Shown: one piece after another, positions 1 through 5,825 of the stretch
How the letters are laid out: every line of letters starts with the position of its first letter
How positions within the stretch are numbered: position 1 is the first letter of the stretch
Assembly: GCA_003477045.1 (NCBI GenBank)
Contig: DMTS01000060.1
Location: 1-7,142, forward strand
From: Candidatus Delongbacteria bacterium
Lineage (GTDB): Bacteria; UBA4055
Length of the DNA stretch: 7,142 bases
Direction: 5' to 3'
Position numbers and translations under genes: made by a program
The notes under the pieces: model-generated
The model's input: the letters and a program-made list of their open reading frames with translations, nothing else
Databases searched by the model: none
What the model was told of the DNA's origin: nothing

Positions 1-906
1 TACGATGTTCTTAATGAAAATTTTTTACGCAGGTATCCGCCTGCGGAGCTGATAATAGAAGCTTTTGCCTGCCATATACCGGATGATTTTTATCAGACAG
101 CTCTTCAGAGAGAATGCCTGATAATAAATCTAGACCATTTGTCGGCGGAGAAGTGGATCGAGGGAGTTCATTTAAAAGAATCGCTGACAGGCGCAAAAGC
201 GAAGAAATATTTTTTCATGCCGGGATTTAATGAAAATTCGGGCGGACTGATATTAGACAGAGAGCTGACTCAACTTGAGAAAGCGGAGCTCCGGAAGAAA
301 TTCTGCGCGCGTTTCGGGCTTGACGGGGACGGGCTTATTGCTACGGTTTTCACTTATGAACATGACTTCAGCAATTTCATTACAGACATACTTTCATCAG
401 GAAAGAAAACAGAACTGATCGTGTTCGGCGAAAAAAGTCAAAAGAGCTTTGAACCTATTCTCGAACATCGGAATGAAAAATTAAAAATAGTATTTTCAGA
501 CTTTATAACGCAGGAAGAATATGACGCGCTTTTAAAAGTCGCCGATCTGAATTTTGTCAGGGGCGAGGACTCATGGGCGAGAGCCTGCCTGTCGGGCAAG
601 CCGTTCATCTGGCACAGCTATCATCAGGAAGATAATTACCAGCTTGTAAAGGTAAAAGCTTTCAACGGACTGATGAAAAATTATTTCACTGATGATGACA
701 TGTATCAAAAATATTCAGAATATCAGATGACCTTCAATGACAGAACCGGCGGGATTAAGGATAATTCTTTCACTTTCTTTCTTGAGAATATAAGAGGGAT
801 CGAAGCTGATTTCGGCGTGTTAAGCAAATATTTAATTAGGAATTGCAATTTGATAAAAAATTTATTATTTTTCGCCGGTTCTCGGAAAGAATTATTAAAA
901 AATTGA
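1..906 (+). CDS. earP: EF-P arginine rhamnosyltransferase EarP (5' end outside window)
   Basis: EarP transfers rhamnose from dTDP-L-rhamnose to a single arginine of elongation factor P in the cytoplasm, enabling EF-P to relieve ribosomes stalled at proline runs. The frame is open from base 1 to TGA at 904-906, giving 301 visible residues against about 375 for the family, so roughly 70-75 N-terminal residues are missing. The missing part should contain the conserved N-terminal aspartates of the active site. Family segments I recognise are IIEAFACHIP (visible residues about 18-27), INLDHLSAEKWIEG (about 43-56), KKYFFMPGF (about 68-76) and, in the C-terminal Rossmann lobe, VRGEDSWARA (186-195), followed by GKPFIWHSYHQEDNYQL. 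The RGEDS motif holds the conserved Glu/Asp that contact the nucleotide-sugar. The TTG at 139 is not the start, because homologous sequence continues upstream in the same frame. The gene lies 15 bp before efp, its substrate gene, which strongly supports the call. Confidence 0.93.
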   Translation, partial: YDVLNENFLRRYPPAELIIEAFACHIPDDFYQTALQRECLIINLDHLSAEKWIEGVHLKESLTGAKAKKYFFMPGFNENSGGLILDRELTQLEKAELRKKFCARFGLDGDGLIATVFTYEHDFSNFITDILSSGKKTELIVFGEKSQKSFEPILEHRNEKLKIVFSDFITQEEYDALLKVADLNFVRGEDSWARACLSGKPFIWHSYHQEDNYQLVKVKAFNGLMKNYFTDDDMYQKYSEYQMTFNDRTGGIKDNSFTFFLENIRGIEADFGVLSKYLIRNCNLIKNLLFFAGSRKELLKN

Positions 907-910
907 TATA

Positions 911-916
911 AAGGAG
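911..916 (+). promoter_or_regulatory. Ribosome binding site of efp
   Basis: AAGGAG lies 5 bases before the ATG at 922, in the short gap after earP. It fixes the efp start and suggests efp can be translated efficiently from the shared earP-efp transcript. Confidence 0.8.
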
Positions 917-921
917 TAAAA

Positions 922-1476
922 ATGAAGGAAGCTTCAGAATTCAGAGCAGGGAATATTATAAAATCAGGCAATGATCTTCTGCTTGTTTTAAAAGCCGAAT
1001 ATAACAAGGGCGCCCGTTCTGCTTCAACGATGAAATTGAAAACCAGAAATTTAACCGTCGGATCTATGGCAGAAACGGTTTACCGCGCGACTGACAAGCT
1101 TGACGAAGTCAGACTTGACAGAAGAAAAATGCAGTTCTCGTACAAGAACGGGGATATGTATGTTTTTATGGACGAGGCTACTTACGAGCAGCTTGAGCTG
1201 TCAGAGGAATACTTAGGCGACAACATTTATTATCTTAAAGAGGAAAATGTTATTGATGTTCTTCTTTACAACGAAAAGCCGATCAGCGTTGAATTACCCC
1301 AGATGGTCGAATTAAAAATCGCTTATACCGAGCCTGCAGTTCAGGGAAATACAGGCGGAAAAGTTCTTAAAGACGCAAAGATGGAAACCGGTCTGCTGAC
1401 CCAGGTTCCTCTGTTCTGCCACGAAGGCGATGTGGTTAAGATCGACACCAAGACAGGCGAATACCTCGGAAGATAA
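922..1476 (+). CDS. efp: Elongation factor P, arginine-type (Arg32)
   Basis: EF-P binds between the P and E sites of ribosomes stalled at polyproline motifs and promotes peptide bond formation. The protein is 184 residues, the normal full length. It begins with the KOW-like domain (MKEASEFRAGNI), followed by the modification loop YNKGARSAS, whose tip residue is Arg32 (codon at 1015-1017). Two OB-fold domains follow, with family motifs YVFMDEATYEQ (about 74-84), VELP (about 124-127) and the C-terminal signature YTEPAVQGNTGGK (about 135-147), ending DTKTGEYLGR. Lysine-type EF-Ps carry a KPG(K/R)G loop modified by EpmA/EpmB. Here an arginine occupies the tip, as in Pseudomonas and Neisseria, and the rhamnosyltransferase gene lies directly upstream. 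I therefore infer that Arg32 is rhamnosylated. The loop reads K-G-A-R where the proteobacterial forms I recall read K-S-G-R or K-G-G-R, a small deviation. The gene ends just before an intrinsic terminator. Confidence 0.97.
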   Translation: MKEASEFRAGNIIKSGNDLLLVLKAEYNKGARSASTMKLKTRNLTVGSMAETVYRATDKLDEVRLDRRKMQFSYKNGDMYVFMDEATYEQLELSEEYLGDNIYYLKEENVIDVLLYNEKPISVELPQMVELKIAYTEPAVQGNTGGKVLKDAKMETGLLTQVPLFCHEGDVVKIDTKTGEYLGR

Positions 1477-1499
1477 TTTTCGCTATTATATAGAATTCC

Positions 1500-1523
1500 A
1501 AGCCGGCTCAGTCCGGCTTTTTT
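1500..1523 (+). terminator. Intrinsic terminator of the earP-efp operon
   Basis: A perfect 7-bp stem AAGCCGG/CCGGCTT (1500-1506 with 1513-1519) encloses a 6-base loop and runs into a T tract (TTTTT then ATTTATT). It starts 24 bases after the efp stop. This is a standard Rho-independent terminator on the plus strand. Confidence 0.88.
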
Positions 1524-1595
1524 ATTTATTTGTGCGAGACATAAATTCATCTAAAAGCTCACCCTCTGCATTAATTCAATCACTACTTTTAAACA

Positions 1596-1616
1596 TTTAC
1601 CGTACCGGCGGGTAAA
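1596..1616. repeat. Small inverted repeat in the efp-msrBA gap
   Basis: TTTACC (1596-1601) and GGTAAA (1611-1616) can form a 6-bp stem around a 9-base GC-rich loop. A further GGTA at 1620-1623 could pair instead with TACC at 1603-1606. No T run follows, so it is not a terminator, and it matches no riboswitch I know. The rest of the gap, 1525-1690, shows no gene or tRNA. Confidence 0.25.
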
Positions 1617-1696
1617 GATGGTAACGGGTTCGCTTTTATCTGAATTATATCCCGCTGGTTGTCCGTCAGAGGTAATGGCTAACATAAATCATATTT

Positions 1697-1720
1697 ATTT
1701 AGTAGCGCTAAATCTATATT
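1697..1720 (+). promoter_or_regulatory. Possible msrBA promoter with operator-like palindrome
   Basis: ATTTAG (1697-1702) and CTAAAT (1708-1713) are a perfect 6-bp inverted repeat with a 5-base spacer. They lie just before TATATT (1715-1720), a reasonable -10 box. The -35 region is poor (TATTTA near 1692). A symmetric site between -35 and -10 is where a repressor would bind. The arrangement is suggestive only. If this is the promoter, transcription would begin near 1727, which argues against the TTG at 1719 as start codon. Confidence 0.25.
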
Positions 1721-1742
1721 GCTTATAAAAAACGGGACTGTT

Positions 1743-2669
1743 GTGAAATATATCGCTCCCATATTGATTTCGACCGCATTATTGCTGATATTATACAGCG
1801 GAAAAAAGGAGAATGAAAAAATGCCAGATCAATACAATAAACTCACGCCCGAAGAAGAAAGAGTAATAATTCAAAAAGGAACCGAAGCGCCTTTCACCGG
1901 CAAATACGAAAAATTCAGCGAAAAAGGTATTTATACCTGCAGACAGTGCGGGAACATGCTGTACAGATCCGAAGATAAATTCGATTCAGGCTGCGGATGG
2001 CCTGCTTTCGACGATGAGATCAAAGGAGCTGTCAACAGGACAAAAGATCCTGACGGCAGCCGAACGGAGATAACATGCGCCCGATGCGGCGGTCATCTGG
2101 GCCATGTTTTTGAAGGGGAAAAGCTGACTGACAAAAATGTCCGTCACTGCGTAAATTCAATATCAATGGATTTCATTCCTGCTAAGAATATAAAAAGAGC
2201 TTACTTTGCCGGCGGATGTTTCTGGGGTGTTGAATATTATATGGAAAAACTGCCCGGAGTGCTTGAGGTTTATTCAGGCTACATGGGCGGACATACGAAA
2301 TATCCGACTTATAAACAGGTCTGCACAGGAACGACCGGTCATTATGAGACCGTCGAAGTATTATACGATGACAGAAAAACAGATTTTGAGACCGTAGCCA
2401 GAGAATTCTTCGAGATCCACGATCCGACACAGGCGGACGGACAGGGACCCGACATAGGTCAGCAGTACGAATCTGTCGTTTTTTATAATAATGACAGCGA
2501 AAAAGCGGTCACTGAAAAACTGATCGGGATACTCGAATCAAAAGGATTCGAGACTGCAACTCAGGTCATAAAGGCTTCAGAATTCTGGAAAGCAGAGGAT
2601 TATCATCAGGATTATTACGAGCATAAAGGAACAACACCGTACTGCCACGGAAAAACGAAAAGATTCTGA
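1743..2669 (+). CDS. msrBA: Bifunctional methionine sulfoxide reductase MsrB-MsrA, putatively membrane-anchored or exported
   Basis: This enzyme reduces both methionine sulfoxide epimers in oxidised proteins: MsrB acts on the R form and MsrA on the S form. From the GTG at 1743 it is 308 residues. Residues about 4-19 (IAPILISTALLLILYS) are hydrophobic, after one lysine and before KK, like a signal peptide or anchor. The MsrB domain spans about 33-145. It has zinc ligands C66/C69 and C112/C115, a resolving-type cysteine C84 in SGCGWPAF, and catalytic C136 in RHCVNS. The MsrA domain spans about 151-308. It has catalytic C159 in GGCFWG, the YHQDYY motif and a C-terminal cysteine C301 in TPYCHG. 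All key residues are present. The start is uncertain: GTG 1743 keeps the hydrophobic segment, TTG 1719 adds eight residues, and ATG 1821 has the best ribosome binding site and would give a cytosolic 282-residue form. It stands alone after the efp terminator and converges with the flavoprotein gene. Confidence 0.92.
   Translation: MKYIAPILISTALLLILYSGKKENEKMPDQYNKLTPEEERVIIQKGTEAPFTGKYEKFSEKGIYTCRQCGNMLYRSEDKFDSGCGWPAFDDEIKGAVNRTKDPDGSRTEITCARCGGHLGHVFEGEKLTDKNVRHCVNSISMDFIPAKNIKRAYFAGGCFWGVEYYMEKLPGVLEVYSGYMGGHTKYPTYKQVCTGTTGHYETVEVLYDDRKTDFETVAREFFEIHDPTQADGQGPDIGQQYESVVFYNNDSEKAVTEKLIGILESKGFETATQVIKASEFWKAEDYHQDYYEHKGTTPYCHGKTKRF
1806..1811 (+). promoter_or_regulatory. Strong internal ribosome binding site before ATG 1821 of msrBA
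   Basis: AAGGAG sits 9 bases upstream of an in-frame ATG at 1821, just after the hydrophobic N-terminal segment and just before the MsrB domain. The upstream candidates TTG 1719 and GTG 1743 have no clear Shine-Dalgarno sequence. The site may mark the true start or a second start. It also simply encodes Lys-Lys-Glu, so it could be chance. Confidence 0.4.
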
Positions 2670-2693
2670 CGGTTAAGTATAGAAATATTTGAC

Positions 2694-2744
2694 AAAGTAA
2701 ATAAATTCTCGACTAGTTAAATATACTGCTTATTCATTTACTTT
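2694..2744. repeat. AT-rich inverted repeat at the convergent gene junction
   Basis: AAAGTAAAT (2694-2702) and ATTTACTTT (2736-2744) are a perfect 9-bp inverted repeat separated by 33 bases. The right arm overlaps the last codons of the minus-strand flavoprotein gene. It lies between two convergent stop codons, where a bidirectional terminator would be expected. The stem is AT-rich and no strong T tract follows directly, so it would be a weak terminator at best. Confidence 0.3.
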
Positions 2745-3441
2745 TCCATGGTCTTTTTTTGTCAAGCCAGCCAAATGACTCCCAGTACTTAACATCGGCT
2801 TGATTAAATTTAAACTTTTTCTGCATAAATCTCATCACATAGAATAAAAACTTTACCTTAAGACAAGGTTTTACATTGACACTTTTATCTTTAATTATCC
2901 TAGCAAGTTTAACAACGTCCTTTTCAAATTTCAATTTTCTTTTTCCCTCTACACTATCCCAGTCTGCACCATGAGTATTTCTTCCAAACGTATATGTCTG
3001 GGCAACCCCCCAAAAGTTCATACTGTCTTTTAAATCTTTTAACGTTGACTTCGTCCCCGCACCTGCTGCCGTCGAAATGAGAAGCGCTTGTTTGCTGAAC
3101 ATTTCTTTTCTTGGCTGATGTGCCATCCACTGGTATCCGAAATGATCAAGAAATGCTTTTACCTGCCCTGGAACATGATAAACATAAACTGGTGCTGTGA
3201 AAATAAGTAAATCTGAATCTAACATTGCCTCTACAATAGGATTCAAATATTCATGATCTGGGCATTTGGTATAGTCGGTAAAGCATTTCCAGCATCCCCG
3301 ACAAAAATTAGGCATGCTTTTAGGTAAAAAGAACTCTGTAATAACATCTCCATCAGATAAACACTTAATAAATTGCTGTGCAATATTATATGTACTAGAC
3401 TTTGTTTTTCGTAGTGTTCCATATATAACAGTAATTTTCAT
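2734..3441 (-). CDS. Flavodoxin-fold NAD(P)H-dependent oxidoreductase, iron-sulfur-flavoprotein-like
   Basis: The protein has 235 residues and is probably a cytoplasmic FMN-binding redox protein. The N terminus MKITVIYGTLRKTKSST is the first beta strand and phosphate-binding loop of the flavodoxin-like NADPH-dependent FMN reductase fold. APVYVYHVPGQVKAFLDHF (about 84-102) matches the second FMN-contact region, and STAAGAGTKSTLKDL (about 123-137) the third. Cysteines C47, C50, C53 and C60 form CX2CX2CX6C. The family pattern CX2CX2CX4-7C binds a 4Fe-4S cluster in archaeal iron-sulfur flavoproteins, so a cluster is possible but unproven. The C terminus (about 190-235) is rich in Lys and aromatics, with no recognised domain. 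AGGAG at 3453-3457 supports the ATG at 3441. The substrate is unknown. Codons such as CTA, ATA, ACA and CGA are commoner than in the neighbours, giving a Firmicutes-like look and suggesting transfer. It has no operon partner here. Confidence 0.85.
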   Translation of the reverse strand: MKITVIYGTLRKTKSSTYNIAQQFIKCLSDGDVITEFFLPKSMPNFCRGCWKCFTDYTKCPDHEYLNPIVEAMLDSDLLIFTAPVYVYHVPGQVKAFLDHFGYQWMAHQPRKEMFSKQALLISTAAGAGTKSTLKDLKDSMNFWGVAQTYTFGRNTHGADWDSVEGKRKLKFEKDVVKLARIIKDKSVNVKPCLKVKFLFYVMRFMQKKFKFNQADVKYWESFGWLDKKRPWKSK

Positions 3442-3517
3442 AGTATCTCACTCTCCTAAATACTCATTCCTCAAAAGAATCCCCCGAAATGAATAAGTTA
3501 ATTTTTTATAATGTCTG

Positions 3518-3545
3518 GAAAAACGCCTCGAGGCTTTTTTTTTCA
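3518..3545 (-). terminator. Hairpin with flanking A and T runs, probable rpoN terminator
   Basis: The palindrome GCCTCGAGGC (3525-3534) is flanked by GGAAAAAC on its left and nine T's on its right. Read on the minus strand this is an A run, the hairpin, then GTTTTT, as expected of an intrinsic terminator about 110 bases after the rpoN stop. Pairing of the A and T runs with one bulge would lengthen the stem. It could also work on the plus strand, but no plus-strand gene lies just upstream. Confidence 0.5.
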
Positions 3546-3571
3546 GAGTTAGTGCCTATTCCAAATGTATA

Positions 3572-3588
3572 AATGCCATAATGGCGTT
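3572..3588. repeat. Small palindrome between rpoN and the flavoprotein gene
   Basis: GCCATAATGGC (3575-3585) is a perfect palindrome around a central A, extended by A-T and G-T pairs on each side. It lies about 70 bases beyond the rpoN stop. It may be a weak hairpin in the rpoN 3' untranslated region or a protein-binding site; nothing decides between them. Confidence 0.25.
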
Positions 3589-3652
3589 ATATTCTACTTT
3601 AGATTCTAAATAGTTCAACGGTGTAATTATCATGACAGATCTTTGAGTTTTA

Positions 3653-5068
3653 TTAATAAAGTTCTTTTCTCATTCTCGCCACAGGAAAGCCCATATCTTC
3701 GCGGTACTTTTGTACCGTGCGTCTTGCTGCTGTATATCCTTCCTCAGCCAGCATTTCCGAAATGAACTGATCGGACAGCGGTTTTCTCTTATCTTCAATT
3801 GTGATAATATCTCTGATCCTCTCTTTTACAACCCGGGTGGAAACATCTTCGCCTTCAGCCGTATGTGATTTCTCGGAGAAAAAATATTTTAATTCAAACA
3901 CTCCGAAATCGGTATCAACGAATTTATCTTTTGTCGCTCTTGATATTGTCGCTATATCCATTTCGATATCGTCAGCCACATCTTTCAATATCATCGGCTT
4001 CAGTCTGTCCTCGCCGTAAAGAAAGAATTCGCGCTGTAGCTTAACTATGGACTCCATAACTCTTTTAAGCGTTGTCCTTCTCTGATGAACGGCATTGATG
4101 AACCATTTTGCGGATTCGATCTTCTTTTTGACATAATCTTTAGCTTCGGCTTTAGGGTTCTTGGAAAGATAAATGCTTTCGAACTGCTTGTTTATATTAA
4201 GATTTGGAATGGATGCGTTGTTAAGTATTACCTCGAACTTTCCCTCAACTTCTTTTATTATAAAATCAGGCGTGATGGACATGGCCTGCGGTTCTGCATT
4301 TTCCCACAGCTCGATCGTCCTTGACGAACCCGGTTTCGGATTTAATGACTTGACCTCTTCGACTATTTCCTGCATCTGCTCCTGCTCTATTCCGGTCTTT
4401 TTCATGATAACGGAATATCTTTTATTCACGAGGTCGTCATAATGATCCCTAAGCACAATGTAGGTGTCCTCAAGATAAAGCTCTCTTGATCTGAGCTGCA
4501 CCATCAGACATTCCCTGGTGTCCCTTGACGCGATGCCCACAGGTTCAAATTTCTGGATCGTCTTCAATACCCTCAGAATGGTCTTATCGGTCGCATCGGG
4601 AAATTCAAGCTTTACAAGCTCGAGATCGACTTTGAAGAACCCGTCCTCATCAAGATTGTCAATTATATAGGTGGCGACATCAGTGTCTGTCTCGGACAGG
4701 AAGTTCTCGTGGATCTGATCGTATAAAGAATCCCTTAAAGTTCTCTGGTAACCCTGCTCATGTTCTGTTTCGTTGCCGTCATCACCGTCTCCCTGATCAG
4801 AATATTCGCTGTCGTAGTCGGAAAATGTCTTTACAAGATCAACAAATTCCTTTTCTTTCTTCTCCGTCTCTTTTTCTTTGCGGGCCTCAGCTCCGTCTTC
4901 CGTTTCTATTCCTTCCACTGTTTCAAGAAACGGATTTTCCTCAAGTTCTTCGTTTATCTTTTCCTCCAGCTGAAGTACGGGAAGCTCAAGAAGCGATGAA
5001 TTGAGAATGACCGCCTGTTTAAGCGCAAGTTCGGGCTTGAGCGAAGTTTTAAGCGTCTGCTTTATCAT
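3653..5068 (-). CDS. rpoN: RNA polymerase sigma-54 factor RpoN
   Basis: Sigma-54 directs RNA polymerase to -24/-12 promoters and needs AAA+ activator proteins to open DNA. The protein is 471 residues, a usual length. Region I (1-50) is the activator-responsive helical segment ending EELEENPFLE. Region II (about 51-106) is an acidic, low-complexity linker rich in Glu, Asp and Lys. The core-binding domain follows (about 107-330) and includes FEPVGIASRDTRECLMVQL (174-192). The helix-turn-helix covers about 358-385 (LKDVADDIEMDIATISRATK), followed by GVFELKYFFS. The RpoN box ARRTVQKYR lies at 448-456 and recognises the -24 element. The start at 5068 is chosen because GGGAGG lies 6 bases upstream and the family N terminus begins there; an open frame reaching 5137 only reads through the lptB tail. 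It overlaps lptB by 20 bp, so translation is probably coupled. The hpf and ptsN genes that often follow rpoN in Proteobacteria are absent. Confidence 0.96.
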   Translation of the reverse strand: MIKQTLKTSLKPELALKQAVILNSSLLELPVLQLEEKINEELEENPFLETVEGIETEDGAEARKEKETEKKEKEFVDLVKTFSDYDSEYSDQGDGDDGNETEHEQGYQRTLRDSLYDQIHENFLSETDTDVATYIIDNLDEDGFFKVDLELVKLEFPDATDKTILRVLKTIQKFEPVGIASRDTRECLMVQLRSRELYLEDTYIVLRDHYDDLVNKRYSVIMKKTGIEQEQMQEIVEEVKSLNPKPGSSRTIELWENAEPQAMSITPDFIIKEVEGKFEVILNNASIPNLNINKQFESIYLSKNPKAEAKDYVKKKIESAKWFINAVHQRRTTLKRVMESIVKLQREFFLYGEDRLKPMILKDVADDIEMDIATISRATKDKFVDTDFGVFELKYFFSEKSHTAEGEDVSTRVVKERIRDIITIEDKRKPLSDQFISEMLAEEGYTAARRTVQKYREDMGFPVARMRKELY

Positions 5069-5822
5069 TTTCAACCTCCCTGTCCGCATCCGGACGATGA
5101 AGTTTAAAATTTTCACCAAGATACATCTTTTTTGCATTCGGATCGTTGGCCAGAAATTCCGAAGAGCCTTCGATCATGATCTTTCCGTCGAAAAGTATAT
5201 AAGCCCTGTCGGTTATTTTTAAAGTTTCGTAAACATTATGGTCGGTTATCAGAACTCCGATCCCTTTTTTCTTAAGACCCATAACTATAGCCTGAATGGA
5301 TTCAATCGTCACAGGGTCAACTCCGGCAAAAGGCTCATCGAGAAGTATGTAATCCGGGTTCGTAACGAGGGATCTGGTAATTTCGACCCTTCTTCTCTCG
5401 CCTCCGCTCAAAGAATATCCTTTGCTTTTTCTGATATGCTTGATCTTAAGTTCGTCGAGTAAAATTTCGAGTCTCTCTTTTCTTTTTTTGCTGCTTTTTT
5501 CCACTCTCTGTAAAATAGCCATAATATTATCTTCGACCGAGAGCTTTCTGAAAACCGAAGCTTCCTGCGGTAGATAACCGAGCCCGTTCCTCGCTCTTTT
5601 GTACATGGGCATTTTTGCCACATCGATTCCGTTCAAAAATACTTTTCCGGCATTCGGTTTTATCATGCCTGTCAGCATATAAAAAGTAGTTGTTTTTCCT
5701 GCGCCGTTCGGTCCTAAAAGTCCGACTATCTCGCCTTTTTTAAGCTCGATCGTCACCGATTTGACGACTTCTTTCTTTCCATACATTTTTTTTAGCCCTT
5801 CGGCTCTTAGAATCTGATCCAT
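5049..5822 (-). CDS. lptB: LPS export ABC transporter ATP-binding protein LptB
   Basis: LptB is the cytoplasmic ATPase of the LptB2FGC complex, which extracts lipopolysaccharide from the inner membrane and pushes it along the periplasmic Lpt bridge. The protein has 257 residues. Walker A GPNGAGKTT is at 37-45, the Q-loop YLPQEASVFRKLSVEDNI at 83-100, the ABC signature LSGGERRR at 138-145, Walker B YILLDEP with AGVDP at 158-170, and the switch histidine in ITDHN at 195. The EASVFRKLSVEDN block is diagnostic of LptB: F91 and R92 correspond to the residues that dock the LptF/G coupling helices. The end YLGENFKL also matches the family. A 16-residue charged tail follows, making it slightly longer than the roughly 241 residues of E. 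coli LptB; this tail overlaps the rpoN start. The ATG lies 3 bp after the stop of the OstA-like gene, and only a weak purine-rich stretch precedes it, which suggests coupled translation. Confidence 0.96.
   Translation of the reverse strand: MDQILRAEGLKKMYGKKEVVKSVTIELKKGEIVGLLGPNGAGKTTTFYMLTGMIKPNAGKVFLNGIDVAKMPMYKRARNGLGYLPQEASVFRKLSVEDNIMAILQRVEKSSKKRKERLEILLDELKIKHIRKSKGYSLSGGERRRVEITRSLVTNPDYILLDEPFAGVDPVTIESIQAIVMGLKKKGIGVLITDHNVYETLKITDRAYILFDGKIMIEGSSEFLANDPNAKKMYLGENFKLHRPDADREVENDKADA
5075..5080 (-). promoter_or_regulatory. Ribosome binding site of rpoN inside the lptB 3' end
   Basis: GGGAGG on the minus strand lies 6 bases before the ATG at 5068, within the last codons of lptB. It decides the rpoN start against the longer open frame from 5137. 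Confidence 0.8.
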
Positions 5823-5825
5823 AAT

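Noticed and set aside
139..141. TTG start for earP
   Set aside because: Upstream codons in the same frame encode conserved EarP sequence (IIEAFACHIP); the true start is left of the window.
609..624. TGGCAC resembling a sigma-54 -24 element
   Set aside because: It is inside earP and has no GC-containing -12 element at the required spacing. Similar GGCAC matches on the minus strand near 3118 and 3554 fail the same test.
843..870. Possible efp promoter in the AT-rich 3' end of earP (TTGCAA and TATTAT)
   Set aside because: The two boxes are only 14 bases apart, and AT-rich coding sequence produces such matches by chance.
1616..1650. tRNA-like GGTTCGC in the efp-msrBA gap
   Set aside because: No complementary T-arm stem, anticodon arm or acceptor stem can be built around it.
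1525..1714. Riboswitch in the msrBA leader
   Set aside because: Only a 6-bp hairpin is visible; no conserved core of the SAM, c-di-GMP, purine or cobalamin classes was recognised, and the likely promoter lies downstream of it.
5069..5137. Longer rpoN start at 5137
   Set aside because: The extra 23 residues do not resemble sigma-54, lie inside the lptB coding sequence, and lack the clear GGGAGG that precedes the ATG at 5068.
4760..5222. Plus-strand open frames opposite rpoN and lptB
   Set aside because: Phenylalanine-rich antisense translations of Glu/Lys-rich codons with no ribosome binding site; shadows of the real genes.
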